Shown: piece after piece, positions 56,438 through 64,000 of the stretch | Position numbering within the stretch: position 1 is the first letter of the stretch | Layout: every line of letters starts with the position of its first letter | Assembly: GCA_903896015.1 (NCBI GenBank) | Contig: CAITWF010000082.1 | Span: 1 to 64,000 of the forward strand | DNA: 64,000 bases | Direction: 5' to 3' | From: an uncultured Opitutia bacterium | GTDB lineage: Bacteria; Verrucomicrobiota; Verrucomicrobiia; Opitutales; Opitutaceae | Notes under the pieces: model-generated | Seen by the model: the letters and a program-made list of their open reading frames with translations, nothing else | Told to the model about the DNA's origin: nothing | Databases searched by the model: none | Program-made: the position numbers and the translations under genes

Positions 56438-59400
56438 ATGCTACAAGCCATCGTCCAGTTCTCGCTGCGATTTCGCGGCGTCGTGCTCACGCTCGCCTGC
56501 CTCGTCGTCGCTTATGGTGTCTGGGTCGCCGCCCACGCGAAGCTCGATGTGTTTCCTGAGTTCGTCCCGCCCCAGGTCACCGTGCAGACCGAGGCGCCCG
56601 GTCTCGCCCCTGAACAAGTTGAGACACTCGTCACCCGCCCAATTGAAAGCGCAATCAACGGGCTCGGTGCACAGCAGTCGCTCCGCTCCGAAACGATCCA
56701 AGGGCTCTCGGTCATCACTGTCGTTTTCACAGAAGGCACGGATATTCACCTCGCCCGGCAGACGCTCGGCGAAAAGCTGAGTGAGATCGCCGGCTCCCTG
56801 CCGGCCGGCGTCAAGACGCCGAAGATGTCACCACTCTATTCGTCGACGATGGACGTGCTGAAGATTGGCCTGCTCAGCGACAAGCTGACTCCAATGGAGC
56901 TCCGCACTTTTGCCGACTGGACGCTCAAGCCTCGCCTGCTCTCCGTCTCCGGTGTCGCGGGACTCACAAACTTCGGCGGCGAAGTCCGGCAGTTGCAGAT
57001 CTTGGTCCACCCTGAACAACTCGTCGCGCGTGGCCTGACGCTTGCCGACGTGCTCAACACCGCCCGCGTCGCCACTGGCGTGCGCGGCGGCGGCTACGTC
57101 GAGACCGCCAATCAGCGCATCGTGCTGCAGCCCGACGGCCAGCTCTTCTCGTCCGAGGAAATCGGCAACGTAGCAATCACCCTCAGCGCCGGCGGGGCGC
57201 CCGTGCGCCTGAAGGACGTGGCGGAAGTCACCTACGGCGCCGCGCCCAAATTTGGTGACGCGCTCATCATGGGCAAACCCGGCGTGCTCCTCACGCTCAA
57301 GACACAATACGGGGCCAACACGATGGACGTCACCAAGGGCTTGGAGGCAGCCCTTGAGGATATGCAGCCCGTCTTCGAGCGCGAAGGCATTGTCAGCTAC
57401 GCCAAGCTTCACCGGCCGGCCTCGTTCATTGAAAACTCGCTCGCGCACATCCGCGCCTCGCTGCTGCTCGGCGCCGCACTCGTGGCGGTCGTGCTCTTCG
57501 TTTTCCTCGGCCATATCCGCACCGCGCTGATCTCGCTCGCCGCGATCCCACTTTCGCTCCTGTCCGCCATCATCGTAATGGATTATTTTGGTGTGACCCT
57601 CAACACGATCACCCTCGGCGGCCTCGCCATCGCGATCGGTGAAGTCGTCGACGATGCGATTATCGACGTGGAGAACATCGTCCGCCGGCTCCGGGAAAAC
57701 GCCACGCTCGCCCGGCCGCGCTCCGCGATCGCAGTGATTCTCTCGGCATCGCTTGAGGTGCGCAGTGCCGTGGTGTATGCGACGTTTATCGTGACGCTCG
57801 TGTTCCTGCCCGTACTCACGCTCACCGGCCTGCAGGGCTCCTTCTTCGCGCCGCTCGCGAAAACGTATATCCTCGCGATCCTCGCCTCGCTCGCCACGGC
57901 GCTCACGGTTACTCCGGCGCTGACGCTCGTGTTTTTCGCCCGGCACCTGGAGGACGCCTCCGCGCCGCGCATCCAAACCTTCCTGCGCAGCCTCTATGAA
58001 AAAATCCTCGGCGCGATCGCACGGCGCCCATTGCCGGTCATGATCACGGTGGCGTTGTTTGTTGTTCTGGCTCTTTCGCGATTGTGGTCGCTGGGCGGCG
58101 CATTTCTACCGGAGTTTCGCGAAGGGCATTTCGTGCTCGGCGTTTCCGCTGCCCCCGGCACCTCGCTCTCGCAAACGATGGAGATCGGAAAACAAATCTC
58201 CACGGCGCTTCTGCAAAATCCCCACGTCGCCACCGTCGAGCAGCAAATCGGCCGCGCCGAACTCGGCGAAGACACCTGGGGGCCGAACAAGAGCGAGTTT
58301 CACGTCGAGCTCAAGCCTCTAACCGGCGACGAGGAGGAACGCGTTTCGGGCGAAATTCGCGACATGCTCAAGGCCGTGCCCGGCATCCAGTTTGAAATTC
58401 TCACCTTTCTCGGCGACCGCATCGGCGAAAGTATCAGCGGCGAAACCGCGCCCGTCGTCGTCAATCTCTACGGCGACAATCTCGACGATCTCGACAGCAA
58501 GGCCGCCGACGTCGCCAAGGCGCTTGAGTCTGTGCCCGGCGCCGCCGAGGTGGAATTGAAGGCCTCCGCCGGCGCGCCGCGCATGGCGATCCGCTTGCGC
58601 CCGGCGGCGCTGACGTCATTCGGCTTCCGCCCCGACGAAGTGCTCGAGGCGATCGACGCCGCCTATCAAGGCGTAGTTGTCGCGCAGATTTACCGCGACA
58701 ACGAGGTCAACGATCTCGCCGTGAAACTCGATGCTGCCAGCCGCGACAATCCTGAGGATATCGGAGCGCTGCTCCTCAGCGCGCCCGGCGGCCAGCGCGT
58801 GGCCCTGCGTACGATCGCGGATATCTTCAAAACCGACGGCCGCGATTCGATCCTGCACGACGGTGCGCGCCGCCGGCAGACGATCACCTGCCATCCCACG
58901 CGCGACGTGCAGTCCTTTGTAGCCGACGCGCGAAAAATTATCGCCGCCAAGGTGCCGCTGCAAAAAGGCGTTTACCTTGAGTTCGCCGGCGCGGCCGAGG
59001 CGCAGAAGGCTGCCACGCGCGAACTGCTGCTGCACTCGGCGATTTCGGCCGTCGGAATTCTGCTCCTGCTCGGCATCGTTGTGGGCCACTGGCGCAATCT
59101 CGCGGTGATCCTCGTAAATTTGCCCTTCGCGCTCGCAGGTGGCGTGCTGGTCGTTTACGCCGCGAAAATGCTTGGCTCCGACACGCTCGGCTCGCTCACG
59201 ATGGGATCGCTCGTTGGGTTCGTCACGCTTTTCGGCGTGACCACGCGCAACGCGATCATGCTGCTCTCTCATTGTGAGCACCTCGTCTCGCAGGACGGCC
59301 TGCCGTGGAATCTCGCCACCGCCACGCGCGCCGCGTCCGAGCGGCTCGTGCCCATCCTGATGACTGCGACCGTCACCGCCCTCGGTCTGCTGCCGCTCGC

Positions 59401-59563
59401 TCTTAAGAGCAACGAGGCCGGGTGCGAGATCGAAGGCCCGATGGCCCTCGTGATTCTCGGAGGCCTCGCGACGTCGACCGCGCTCAATCTCCTCGTGCTG
59501 CCGACGCTTGCCCTCCGCTTCGGCCGTTTCGGCTTGGTGAAAGCCGCAGGAGAAACGGTCTAA
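56438..59563 (+). CDS. RND-family efflux pump inner-membrane component (CusA/CzcA-like)
   Basis: 1041 residues, the standard RND length, with two repeats of one plus five helices and large periplasmic loops. The first transmembrane stretch is FRGVVLTLACLVVAYGVW. PEFVPPQVTVQTEAPGLAPE is followed by ETLVTRPIESAINGLGAQ. IAIGEVVDDAIIDVENIVRR carries the heavy-metal-efflux type Asp/Glu relay. The second half has TMGSLVGFVTLFGVTTRNAI and LIPI-like MTATVTALGLLPLAL. The adaptor and duct genes precede it. Metal or organic substrate is not fixed; the sequence is nearest to the HME branch. It ends convergent with manC, with a four-base overlap. Confidence 0.9.
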   Translation: MLQAIVQFSLRFRGVVLTLACLVVAYGVWVAAHAKLDVFPEFVPPQVTVQTEAPGLAPEQVETLVTRPIESAINGLGAQQSLRSETIQGLSVITVVFTEGTDIHLARQTLGEKLSEIAGSLPAGVKTPKMSPLYSSTMDVLKIGLLSDKLTPMELRTFADWTLKPRLLSVSGVAGLTNFGGEVRQLQILVHPEQLVARGLTLADVLNTARVATGVRGGGYVETANQRIVLQPDGQLFSSEEIGNVAITLSAGGAPVRLKDVAEVTYGAAPKFGDALIMGKPGVLLTLKTQYGANTMDVTKGLEAALEDMQPVFEREGIVSYAKLHRPASFIENSLAHIRASLLLGAALVAVVLFVFLGHIRTALISLAAIPLSLLSAIIVMDYFGVTLNTITLGGLAIAIGEVVDDAIIDVENIVRRLRENATLARPRSAIAVILSASLEVRSAVVYATFIVTLVFLPVLTLTGLQGSFFAPLAKTYILAILASLATALTVTPALTLVFFARHLEDASAPRIQTFLRSLYEKILGAIARRPLPVMITVALFVVLALSRLWSLGGAFLPEFREGHFVLGVSAAPGTSLSQTMEIGKQISTALLQNPHVATVEQQIGRAELGEDTWGPNKSEFHVELKPLTGDEEERVSGEIRDMLKAVPGIQFEILTFLGDRIGESISGETAPVVVNLYGDNLDDLDSKAADVAKALESVPGAAEVELKASAGAPRMAIRLRPAALTSFGFRPDEVLEAIDAAYQGVVVAQIYRDNEVNDLAVKLDAASRDNPEDIGALLLSAPGGQRVALRTIADIFKTDGRDSILHDGARRRQTITCHPTRDVQSFVADARKIIAAKVPLQKGVYLEFAGAAEAQKAATRELLLHSAISAVGILLLLGIVVGHWRNLAVILVNLPFALAGGVLVVYAAKMLGSDTLGSLTMGSLVGFVTLFGVTTRNAIMLLSHCEHLVSQDGLPWNLATATRAASERLVPILMTATVTALGLLPLALKSNEAGCEIEGPMALVILGGLATSTALNLLVLPTLALRFGRFGLVKAAGETV

Positions 59564-60633
59564 AGCAACTCCTTTGGCAACTGGCCCGTCAGCTTCTTAA
59601 TGTCGTGCACGGCGTCGCGGTGGCACACCAGCACCGCATCGTGCGTCTCGACCACGACAAGATCCTTCACGCCGCAGAGGGCGATCATCCGGCCATTGCT
59701 CACAACGATGTTGTTGGTCGAGCCTGAGACCATCACGGGCCCTTTCGCGGTGTTGCCGGCCGCGTCGGTCGCGACGTGCTTCGGCAACGCTGTCCACAAA
59801 CCCACGTCGTCCCAGTCGAATTCCGCCACCACCGTCTCTACCGCGCGCGCCTTCTCCATGATCGCAAAATCGAGCGAGATCTTCGGCTCTAGCGTCGGGA
59901 ATTTTTTGGCGATATAGCCAGCCGCAGCGTTTCTTTTTGGAAATCCCACGATGAATTCGGCCAGCGTCGGCGCGTTGCGCTCCGCCTCGGCGAGAAACGC
60001 GCTTACGCTCCAGGCAAACATGCCCGCGTTCCAAAGATACTTTCCGCTCTTCACGTAGCGTTTCGCCGTCGCCGCGTCCGGCTTTTCGACGAAGCGCGTC
60101 ACGCGCCGAATCGTCGATCCTTCTTGGCCGCCCTCGACCTTCTTGCCCAGCTCAAGGTAGCCGAAACCCGTGGCCGCATAGCTGGGCGGAATCCCAATCG
60201 TCAGCAGCGCGTCGGTCTGCGCCGCGCGCGCAAGGGCGGCTCCGATCTGTTCGCCGCAACGCTTGCCATCGTGAATCATCGCGTCGGACGACAGGAGCGC
60301 CATCACTCCATGCGGATCGCGCGCACGCACGAGCGCCGTGGCGAGGGCGGCGGCCGGACCGGTGTCGCGCTTCGCTGGCTCAGCCACCACCTGATTGCGC
60401 GCGAGCATGGGCAGCGCAGCGCGAGCGGCTTTTAACTGCACCTGATTCGTCAGCACGAAAATATTCTTCTGCGGCACGACGCCATCGAGGCGACGGACGG
60501 TCTGCTCGAGCAGCGTCGTGTCGCCCAAAAGTTTGATCAGCTGCTTCGGGGCGTGCGCCCGGCTCATCGGCCAGAAGCGCTCGCCGCTGCCACCAGCCAT
60601 GATGCACGCATAAAATCGGGAGGTATCGGTCAT
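59560..60633 (-). CDS. manC: Mannose-1-phosphate guanylyltransferase
   Basis: 357 residues from MTDTSRFYACIMAGGSGERF; an ATG five codons earlier is possible. The nucleotidyltransferase signature IMAGGSGERFWPMSR is followed by VVAEPAKRDTGPAAALAT, LLSSDAMIHD, RFVEKPDAATAKRYV and WNAGMFAWSVSAFL. It forms GDP-mannose from GTP and mannose-1-phosphate for surface polysaccharides. There is no C-terminal phosphomannose isomerase domain, so it is the short form. It is divergent from the pseudouridine synthase. Confidence 0.9.
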   Translation of the reverse strand: MTDTSRFYACIMAGGSGERFWPMSRAHAPKQLIKLLGDTTLLEQTVRRLDGVVPQKNIFVLTNQVQLKAARAALPMLARNQVVAEPAKRDTGPAAALATALVRARDPHGVMALLSSDAMIHDGKRCGEQIGAALARAAQTDALLTIGIPPSYAATGFGYLELGKKVEGGQEGSTIRRVTRFVEKPDAATAKRYVKSGKYLWNAGMFAWSVSAFLAEAERNAPTLAEFIVGFPKRNAAAGYIAKKFPTLEPKISLDFAIMEKARAVETVVAEFDWDDVGLWTALPKHVATDAAGNTAKGPVMVSGSTNNIVVSNGRMIALCGVKDLVVVETHDAVLVCHRDAVHDIKKLTGQLPKELL

Positions 60634-60745
60634 TGGGATGGACAGCATTTCTCCCAGTCGTCGCCACGGACGCCAAGCCCGAATGAATGCCCGCCACCGA
60701 TTCCGAGCTTCCGCTCATCCGAGATTCCAAGATTAACTTCCACCC

Positions 60746-61315
60746 GTGCTCCTCGCTTTCCACAAGCCCTACGGCGTGCTCTCGCAGTTCACGCCTGAAC
60801 CCGGCTCGCGCTGGCGCACGCTCGCCAACTTCGGCTTCCCAAAAAAGATCTATCCCCTCGGCCGACTGGACGCCGACTCCGAGGGCCTGCTCCTGCTCAG
60901 CGACGAGCCCGGCCTCAACTCCCATCTCCTCGATCCGGCCAATGCCCATCGCCGAGAATATTGGGTGCAAGTCGAACGCGTTCCGTTGCCTGACGCGCTG
61001 ACGCGTCTCACGCGCGGCGGTCTGGCGCTCGACGGTCATCGCACACTCCCGTGCCGCGTCCGTCTACTAGAGCCCGCGCCCAAGATTCCACCGCGCGATC
61101 CGCCCATTCGCTTTCGCAAAAATATTCCCGACTGCTGGCTCGCACTCGAACTTATCGAAGGGAAAAATCGCCAAGTCCGCCGCATGACCGCAGCGATTGG
61201 TCATCCGACGCTGCGCCTGCTGCGGGTGCGAATTGGCGATTTTTTGCTCGGCGATCTGCTACCGGGCCGCTGGCGCGAACTCGCCGCCCCCGAACGCTCG
61301 CAGGTGTTCGCCTGA
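60746..61315 (+). CDS. rluE: Pseudouridine synthase, RluE/RsuA type
   Basis: 189 residues from a GTG. It has the RsuA-family start LAFHKPYGVLSQFTPEPG, the catalytic-Asp motif GRLDADSEGLLLLSDE and IEGKNRQVRRMTAAIGHPT, and no S4 domain. The size and lack of S4 point to RluE, which modifies U2457 of 23S rRNA, though I cannot exclude a related specificity. It converges on the nitroreductase with two bases between the stops. Confidence 0.85.
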   Translation: MLLAFHKPYGVLSQFTPEPGSRWRTLANFGFPKKIYPLGRLDADSEGLLLLSDEPGLNSHLLDPANAHRREYWVQVERVPLPDALTRLTRGGLALDGHRTLPCRVRLLEPAPKIPPRDPPIRFRKNIPDCWLALELIEGKNRQVRRMTAAIGHPTLRLLRVRIGDFLLGDLLPGRWRELAAPERSQVFA

Positions 61316-61317
61316 CC

Positions 61318-61971
61318 TCAAATCCGCACAATCACGTCGTCCGTCTTGAAGCGCACCTTGGGCGTCGTCGCGTATTTATCATCGGCCGCACGGTAGCCCG
61401 CCGCACACGCCACCACCGTCGCAAACGTCGTGCGGGTCAGCCCGAGAACTTCATCCATCGCGGTGGGCACGATGCCTTCCATCGGACACGTGTCGACCCC
61501 GAGCAGTGCCGCAGCCGTCATGAAATTACCCAACGCAATGTAGACTTGGTGCGTCTGCCACGTGTCGAGTGATCCGTCGGCGCGGGCCTTGTCGAGGTTG
61601 CCCATCGCCATCTTGAGAAACTTGTCGAGCGACTCCCGCGGAAGTCCGCGCACTTCCGCCATGCGGTCGAGATGCCGGCTCACGTGGGTGTCGCTCAAGT
61701 CGCGGTGCACGGTGAACACTACATAGTGCGAACAATCGACGGTCTGCTGCTGTCCTTTCGCCGCAGGCAACAGCCGCCGCTTCGTCGCCGCATCGGTCAC
61801 CACGAAAAATTTCCACGGCTGCATGCCCATCGACGACGGCGTCAGCACGAGCGATTGCTCCAGCGCCTCCCACGTTTCCCTCGGAATCGTTTTTGTCGGA
61901 TCAAATTTCTTCGTGGCATAGCGCCAGAGGAGCGCGTCGAGCAGTTGGTCGCTGGAGATGGGTGTAGGCAT
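61318..61971 (-). CDS. NAD(P)H-dependent nitroreductase (NfsB-like)
   Basis: 217 residues from MPTPISSDQLLDALLWRYAT. Nitroreductase-fold hallmarks are RYATKKFDPTKTI (FMN phosphate contacts), PSSMGMQPWKFFVVTD, QTHQVYIALGNFMTAAALLG and DTCPMEGIVPTAMDEVLGL. It should bind FMN as a dimer and reduce nitro or quinone compounds. The start overlaps or abuts the upstream OYE gene on the same strand (20 bp apart), so the two flavin reductases probably form one unit. Confidence 0.88.
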   Translation of the reverse strand: MPTPISSDQLLDALLWRYATKKFDPTKTIPRETWEALEQSLVLTPSSMGMQPWKFFVVTDAATKRRLLPAAKGQQQTVDCSHYVVFTVHRDLSDTHVSRHLDRMAEVRGLPRESLDKFLKMAMGNLDKARADGSLDTWQTHQVYIALGNFMTAAALLGVDTCPMEGIVPTAMDEVLGLTRTTFATVVACAAGYRAADDKYATTPKVRFKTDDVIVRI

Positions 61972-61991
61972 GGACAAATTCAGCGGCGCGC

Positions 61992-63062
61992 TCACCAACC
62001 GCGGGCGTATTGAACCGGTGCCGCGGGCAGCGGATCAACCTTGAGCTCGCGCGCGGCGCGCAGCGGCCAGTTCGGATCGCGCAGCGATTCACGAGCAATC
62101 AGCACCACATCGGCCTGACCATCGCGCACGATTTGATCCGCGTGCGCGGGCTTGGTGATTAAGCCGACCACCGCAGTCGCGATACCCGCTTCGCGGCGAA
62201 CGCGCTCGGACAGCGGCACGTGAAATCCCGGTGTGGACGGTGCGCGGGCCGCATGCACGCCGCCTCCCGAACTTACGTCGATCAAGTCCACGCCGAGCAC
62301 TTTCAACTGCCGCGCAAGCACCACGCTCTCCTCGATCGTCCAGCCGCCCTCCACCCATTCCGTCGTGGACAGGCGCACGGTCAAGGGCAACGACTCCGGC
62401 CATACGGCACGAACCGCCTCCGTTGTTTCTCGCAGGAAGCGGGTCCGGTTTTCGAAACTACCGCCGTAATCGTCGGTGCGTTGATTCGCGAGCGGCGACA
62501 GAAATTCCTGGAGCAAGTAGCCGTGCGCCGCGTGCAGTTCCAGCCACGCGTAACCCGCCGTGAGCGAGCGTTGCGCCGCAGCCACGAAATCGCGTTGCAC
62601 GCGTGCGATGTCCTCGCGCGTCATCGCCCGCGGCACTTTGTCGAGCCCGCCACCGAAAGCGATCGCGCTCGGCGCGATCGTGTCCCAGCCGCCCGCAATG
62701 TTTGCCAGATGCGCGCTGCCATCCCACGGACGCGCCGCGCTGGCCTTTCGGCCGGCGTGCGCAAGTTGGATGCCCGGCACCGCGCCCTGCGCTTTCACGA
62801 AGCGATTAATGCGCGCGAGCGGTTCGACGTGCTTGTCCGCCCAGATCCCCGCGTCGCCCGGCGTGATTCGGCCCTCGGGAGCAACCGCGGTTGCCTCCGC
62901 AATGATCAGGCCCGCTCCTCCCGCCGCCCGCACACCGAGATGCACCAGGTGCCAGTCGTTTGCCACGCCATCCTCCGAGGAATACATGCACATCGGCGAA
63001 ACCCCGATGCGATTGCGGAGCGTGATCGACTTAATCGTGAGCGGAGCGAAGAGATGCACCAT
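61992..63062 (-). CDS. Old-yellow-enzyme NADH:flavin oxidoreductase (YqjM-like)
   Basis: 356 residues from MVHLFAPLTIKSITLRNRIG. The YqjM signature SPMCMYSSEDGVANDW includes the Cys that tunes FMN. GIQLAHAGRKAS, the proton-donor region AWLELHAAHGYLLQEFLSPL, NQRTDDYGGSFENRTRFLRE and SSGGGVHA complete the family set. It reduces activated C=C bonds and probably acts in detoxification together with the adjacent nitroreductase. The longer frame to 63113 adds only an implausible N-terminus. Confidence 0.9.
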   Translation of the reverse strand: MVHLFAPLTIKSITLRNRIGVSPMCMYSSEDGVANDWHLVHLGVRAAGGAGLIIAEATAVAPEGRITPGDAGIWADKHVEPLARINRFVKAQGAVPGIQLAHAGRKASAARPWDGSAHLANIAGGWDTIAPSAIAFGGGLDKVPRAMTREDIARVQRDFVAAAQRSLTAGYAWLELHAAHGYLLQEFLSPLANQRTDDYGGSFENRTRFLRETTEAVRAVWPESLPLTVRLSTTEWVEGGWTIEESVVLARQLKVLGVDLIDVSSGGGVHAARAPSTPGFHVPLSERVRREAGIATAVVGLITKPAHADQIVRDGQADVVLIARESLRDPNWPLRAARELKVDPLPAAPVQYARGW

Positions 63063-63109
63063 GGACCCGCGAAGGAAAACGTTTCCCGTCGTTTCGCAAC
63101 TCCCACGCT

Positions 63110-63409
63110 TCACTGCGCAACCAAATCCTTAAACTCGGCGTGCCGCTCGATGACCGCGGCGACATACGCGCATGAGGGCACGACACGCTGCTTCCCCGCC
63201 CGGGCCCAAGCCAGGGCCGCTCGCACCAGTAATTCCGCCAGTCCGCGCCCACGCAGTTCTGGCGGCACAAACGTGTGCGTCATCTCGATCACGCCGCCCG
63301 CGACCGTGTAGTCGAGGTGCGCGAGTGCACCCGCGAGCGTGATTTCAAAACGCTGCGCCGCGGCGTCGTGCCGCACGCGGGGAAGCTCGGCTGGATCAGA
63401 GGAAGTCAT
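63110..63409 (-). CDS. GNAT-like N-acetyltransferase, YidJ-type short form
   Basis: 99 residues from MTSSDPAELPRVRHDAAAQR. The short GNAT fold typical of the YidJ/NATD1 family is visible: FEITLAGALAHLDYTVAGGV, EMTHTFVPPELRGRGLAELL (acetyl-CoA loop RGRGLA) and the terminal VPSCAYVAAVIERHAEFKD containing the conserved Cys-Ala-Tyr. Substrate is unknown. The start is 47 bases upstream of the OYE gene's first codon in the same direction, so a three-gene minus-strand unit is likely. Confidence 0.85.
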   Translation of the reverse strand: MTSSDPAELPRVRHDAAAQRFEITLAGALAHLDYTVAGGVIEMTHTFVPPELRGRGLAELLVRAALAWARAGKQRVVPSCAYVAAVIERHAEFKDLVAQ

Positions 63410-63583
63410 GCGACAGAGCGGGACACGGCTGGCAAGCAAAGGTGATGGGCCATAGAAGCAAACCACAAACCATCGCGGCCGCCCTCGCTTTCCCCGTGCG
63501 AAACCATTAGGAGTTCCCTCGCCAAGTCGTTCATTCAAACTCCAAACCCCGCCGGCGCTCCGCGCCGCACCGAGGAGGCCATC

Positions 63584-64000
63584 ATGATTCCCCACACTTA
63601 TCTCGAGCACAGTTTGTCGGTATTGCACACGCGGCTCGCCTCAAATCCCGCGCGTTCGTCCTCGTTGATCCCGGCTGAGCAACGCCCGTTCATCACGATC
63701 TCGCGCGAGACCGGCGCCGGCGCCACCAGCCTTGGCCAGCACCTCGTTCCGTTGCTCAACCAGGAGATCGACTCCGACCGCCAGGGCTGGGTTTTCCTCG
63801 ACAAGGATCTACTGACCCAGGCGCTGCTCCATCACCAGTTGCCATCCCGGCTCGCCGATTTTCTTCCCGAGGATCGCATCTCTGAAACGGAGGCCGTGAT
63901 CGGTGAACTCATGGGGCTGCACCCGTCCCTGTGGCAGCTTGAACAGCAAATCTCCGCCGCGATCCTCCAACTCGCGCACGTTGGTCACGTCATCTTCGCC
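63584..64000 (+). CDS. Cytidylate kinase-like protein, partial at window end
   Basis: At least 139 residues from MIPHTYLEHSLSVLHTRLAS; the gene continues beyond the window. GAGGAGG at 63572-63578 is a clear ribosome site 5-6 bases ahead of the ATG. The P-loop region of the AAA_26/cytidylate-kinase-like family is ITISRETGAGATSLGQHLVP. It is followed by WVFLDKDLLTQALLHHQLPS and FLPEDRISETEAVIGELMGL, as in uncharacterised relatives of cytidylate kinase. It probably phosphorylates a nucleotide or similar small molecule, but the true substrate is not known. Confidence 0.8.
   Translation, partial: MIPHTYLEHSLSVLHTRLASNPARSSSLIPAEQRPFITISRETGAGATSLGQHLVPLLNQEIDSDRQGWVFLDKDLLTQALLHHQLPSRLADFLPEDRISETEAVIGELMGLHPSLWQLEQQISAAILQLAHVGHVIFA

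Overview
The window is GC-rich, densely coded DNA. It most likely comes from a member of the Verrucomicrobiota, probably an Opitutaceae relative. The pointers are: many secreted plant-polysaccharide enzymes with Sec, Tat or lipoprotein signals; a lexA gene preceded by a perfect TGTTC-N4-GAACA palindrome, which matches the LexA motif reported for Verrucomicrobia; a lexA-imuA-imuB-dnaE2 mutagenesis cluster; and a fragment of the C-terminal repeat (KTLLIRAIGP... type) seen in large secreted verrucomicrobial proteins. The placement is inferred from gene content; there is no rRNA in the window.

Layout. 0-0.9 kb: two small orphan genes of the kind found in integron cassettes. 0.9-17 kb: a carbohydrate island. 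It holds a beta-helix protein and a GH105 hydrolase (one operon), an SGNH lipoprotein esterase, two Gfo/Idh/MocA oxidoreductases, a Tat-exported UxuA-like mannonate dehydratase homologue, a DUF1684 protein, a membrane-fused spermidine-synthase-like protein, and a GH51/GH43 arabinan pair with overlapping start and stop. A valine-rich leader ORF followed by a terminator (8 kb) looks like an attenuator with no obvious target. 17-21.6 kb: an EF-G paralogue, a small protein, a J-domain-like/HEFGH membrane protein, and a scar where two divergent genes have both lost their 5' ends. 21.7-28 kb: the pyruvate dehydrogenase operon (E1 alpha, E1 beta, E2), a DMT transporter and a GH2 enzyme. 28-30 kb: amt-glnK behind a textbook sigma-54 promoter, ending in a strong terminator. 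30-34 kb: a heparinase II/III-type lyase, rlmN, an orphan gene and a degraded stretch. 34.2-40.8 kb: lexA, a 55-residue ORF, imuA, imuB and dnaE2. 40.9-45.3 kb: a second GH2 enzyme and hrpB.

45.3-46.3 kb holds no credible protein gene. It contains a run of stable hairpins, several closed by GNRA loops on the + strand, and ends in a 12-bp GC-rich terminator. I interpret it as a large structured non-coding RNA of about 0.85 kb that I cannot assign to a known class. It is the most interesting item in the window. It is followed by a hybrid histidine kinase and a second receiver/kinase gene broken by a frameshift.

50.9-64 kb: typA with a terminator; a four-gene efflux operon (beta-propeller, outer-membrane factor, adaptor, RND pump); manC; an RluE-type pseudouridine synthase; a nitroreductase; an old-yellow-enzyme reductase; a GNAT protein; and the start of a cytidylate-kinase-like gene that runs off the window. 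Short palindromic repeats ending in GTAGGGC/GCCCTAC recur between genes, and one copy sits in frame inside dnaE2.
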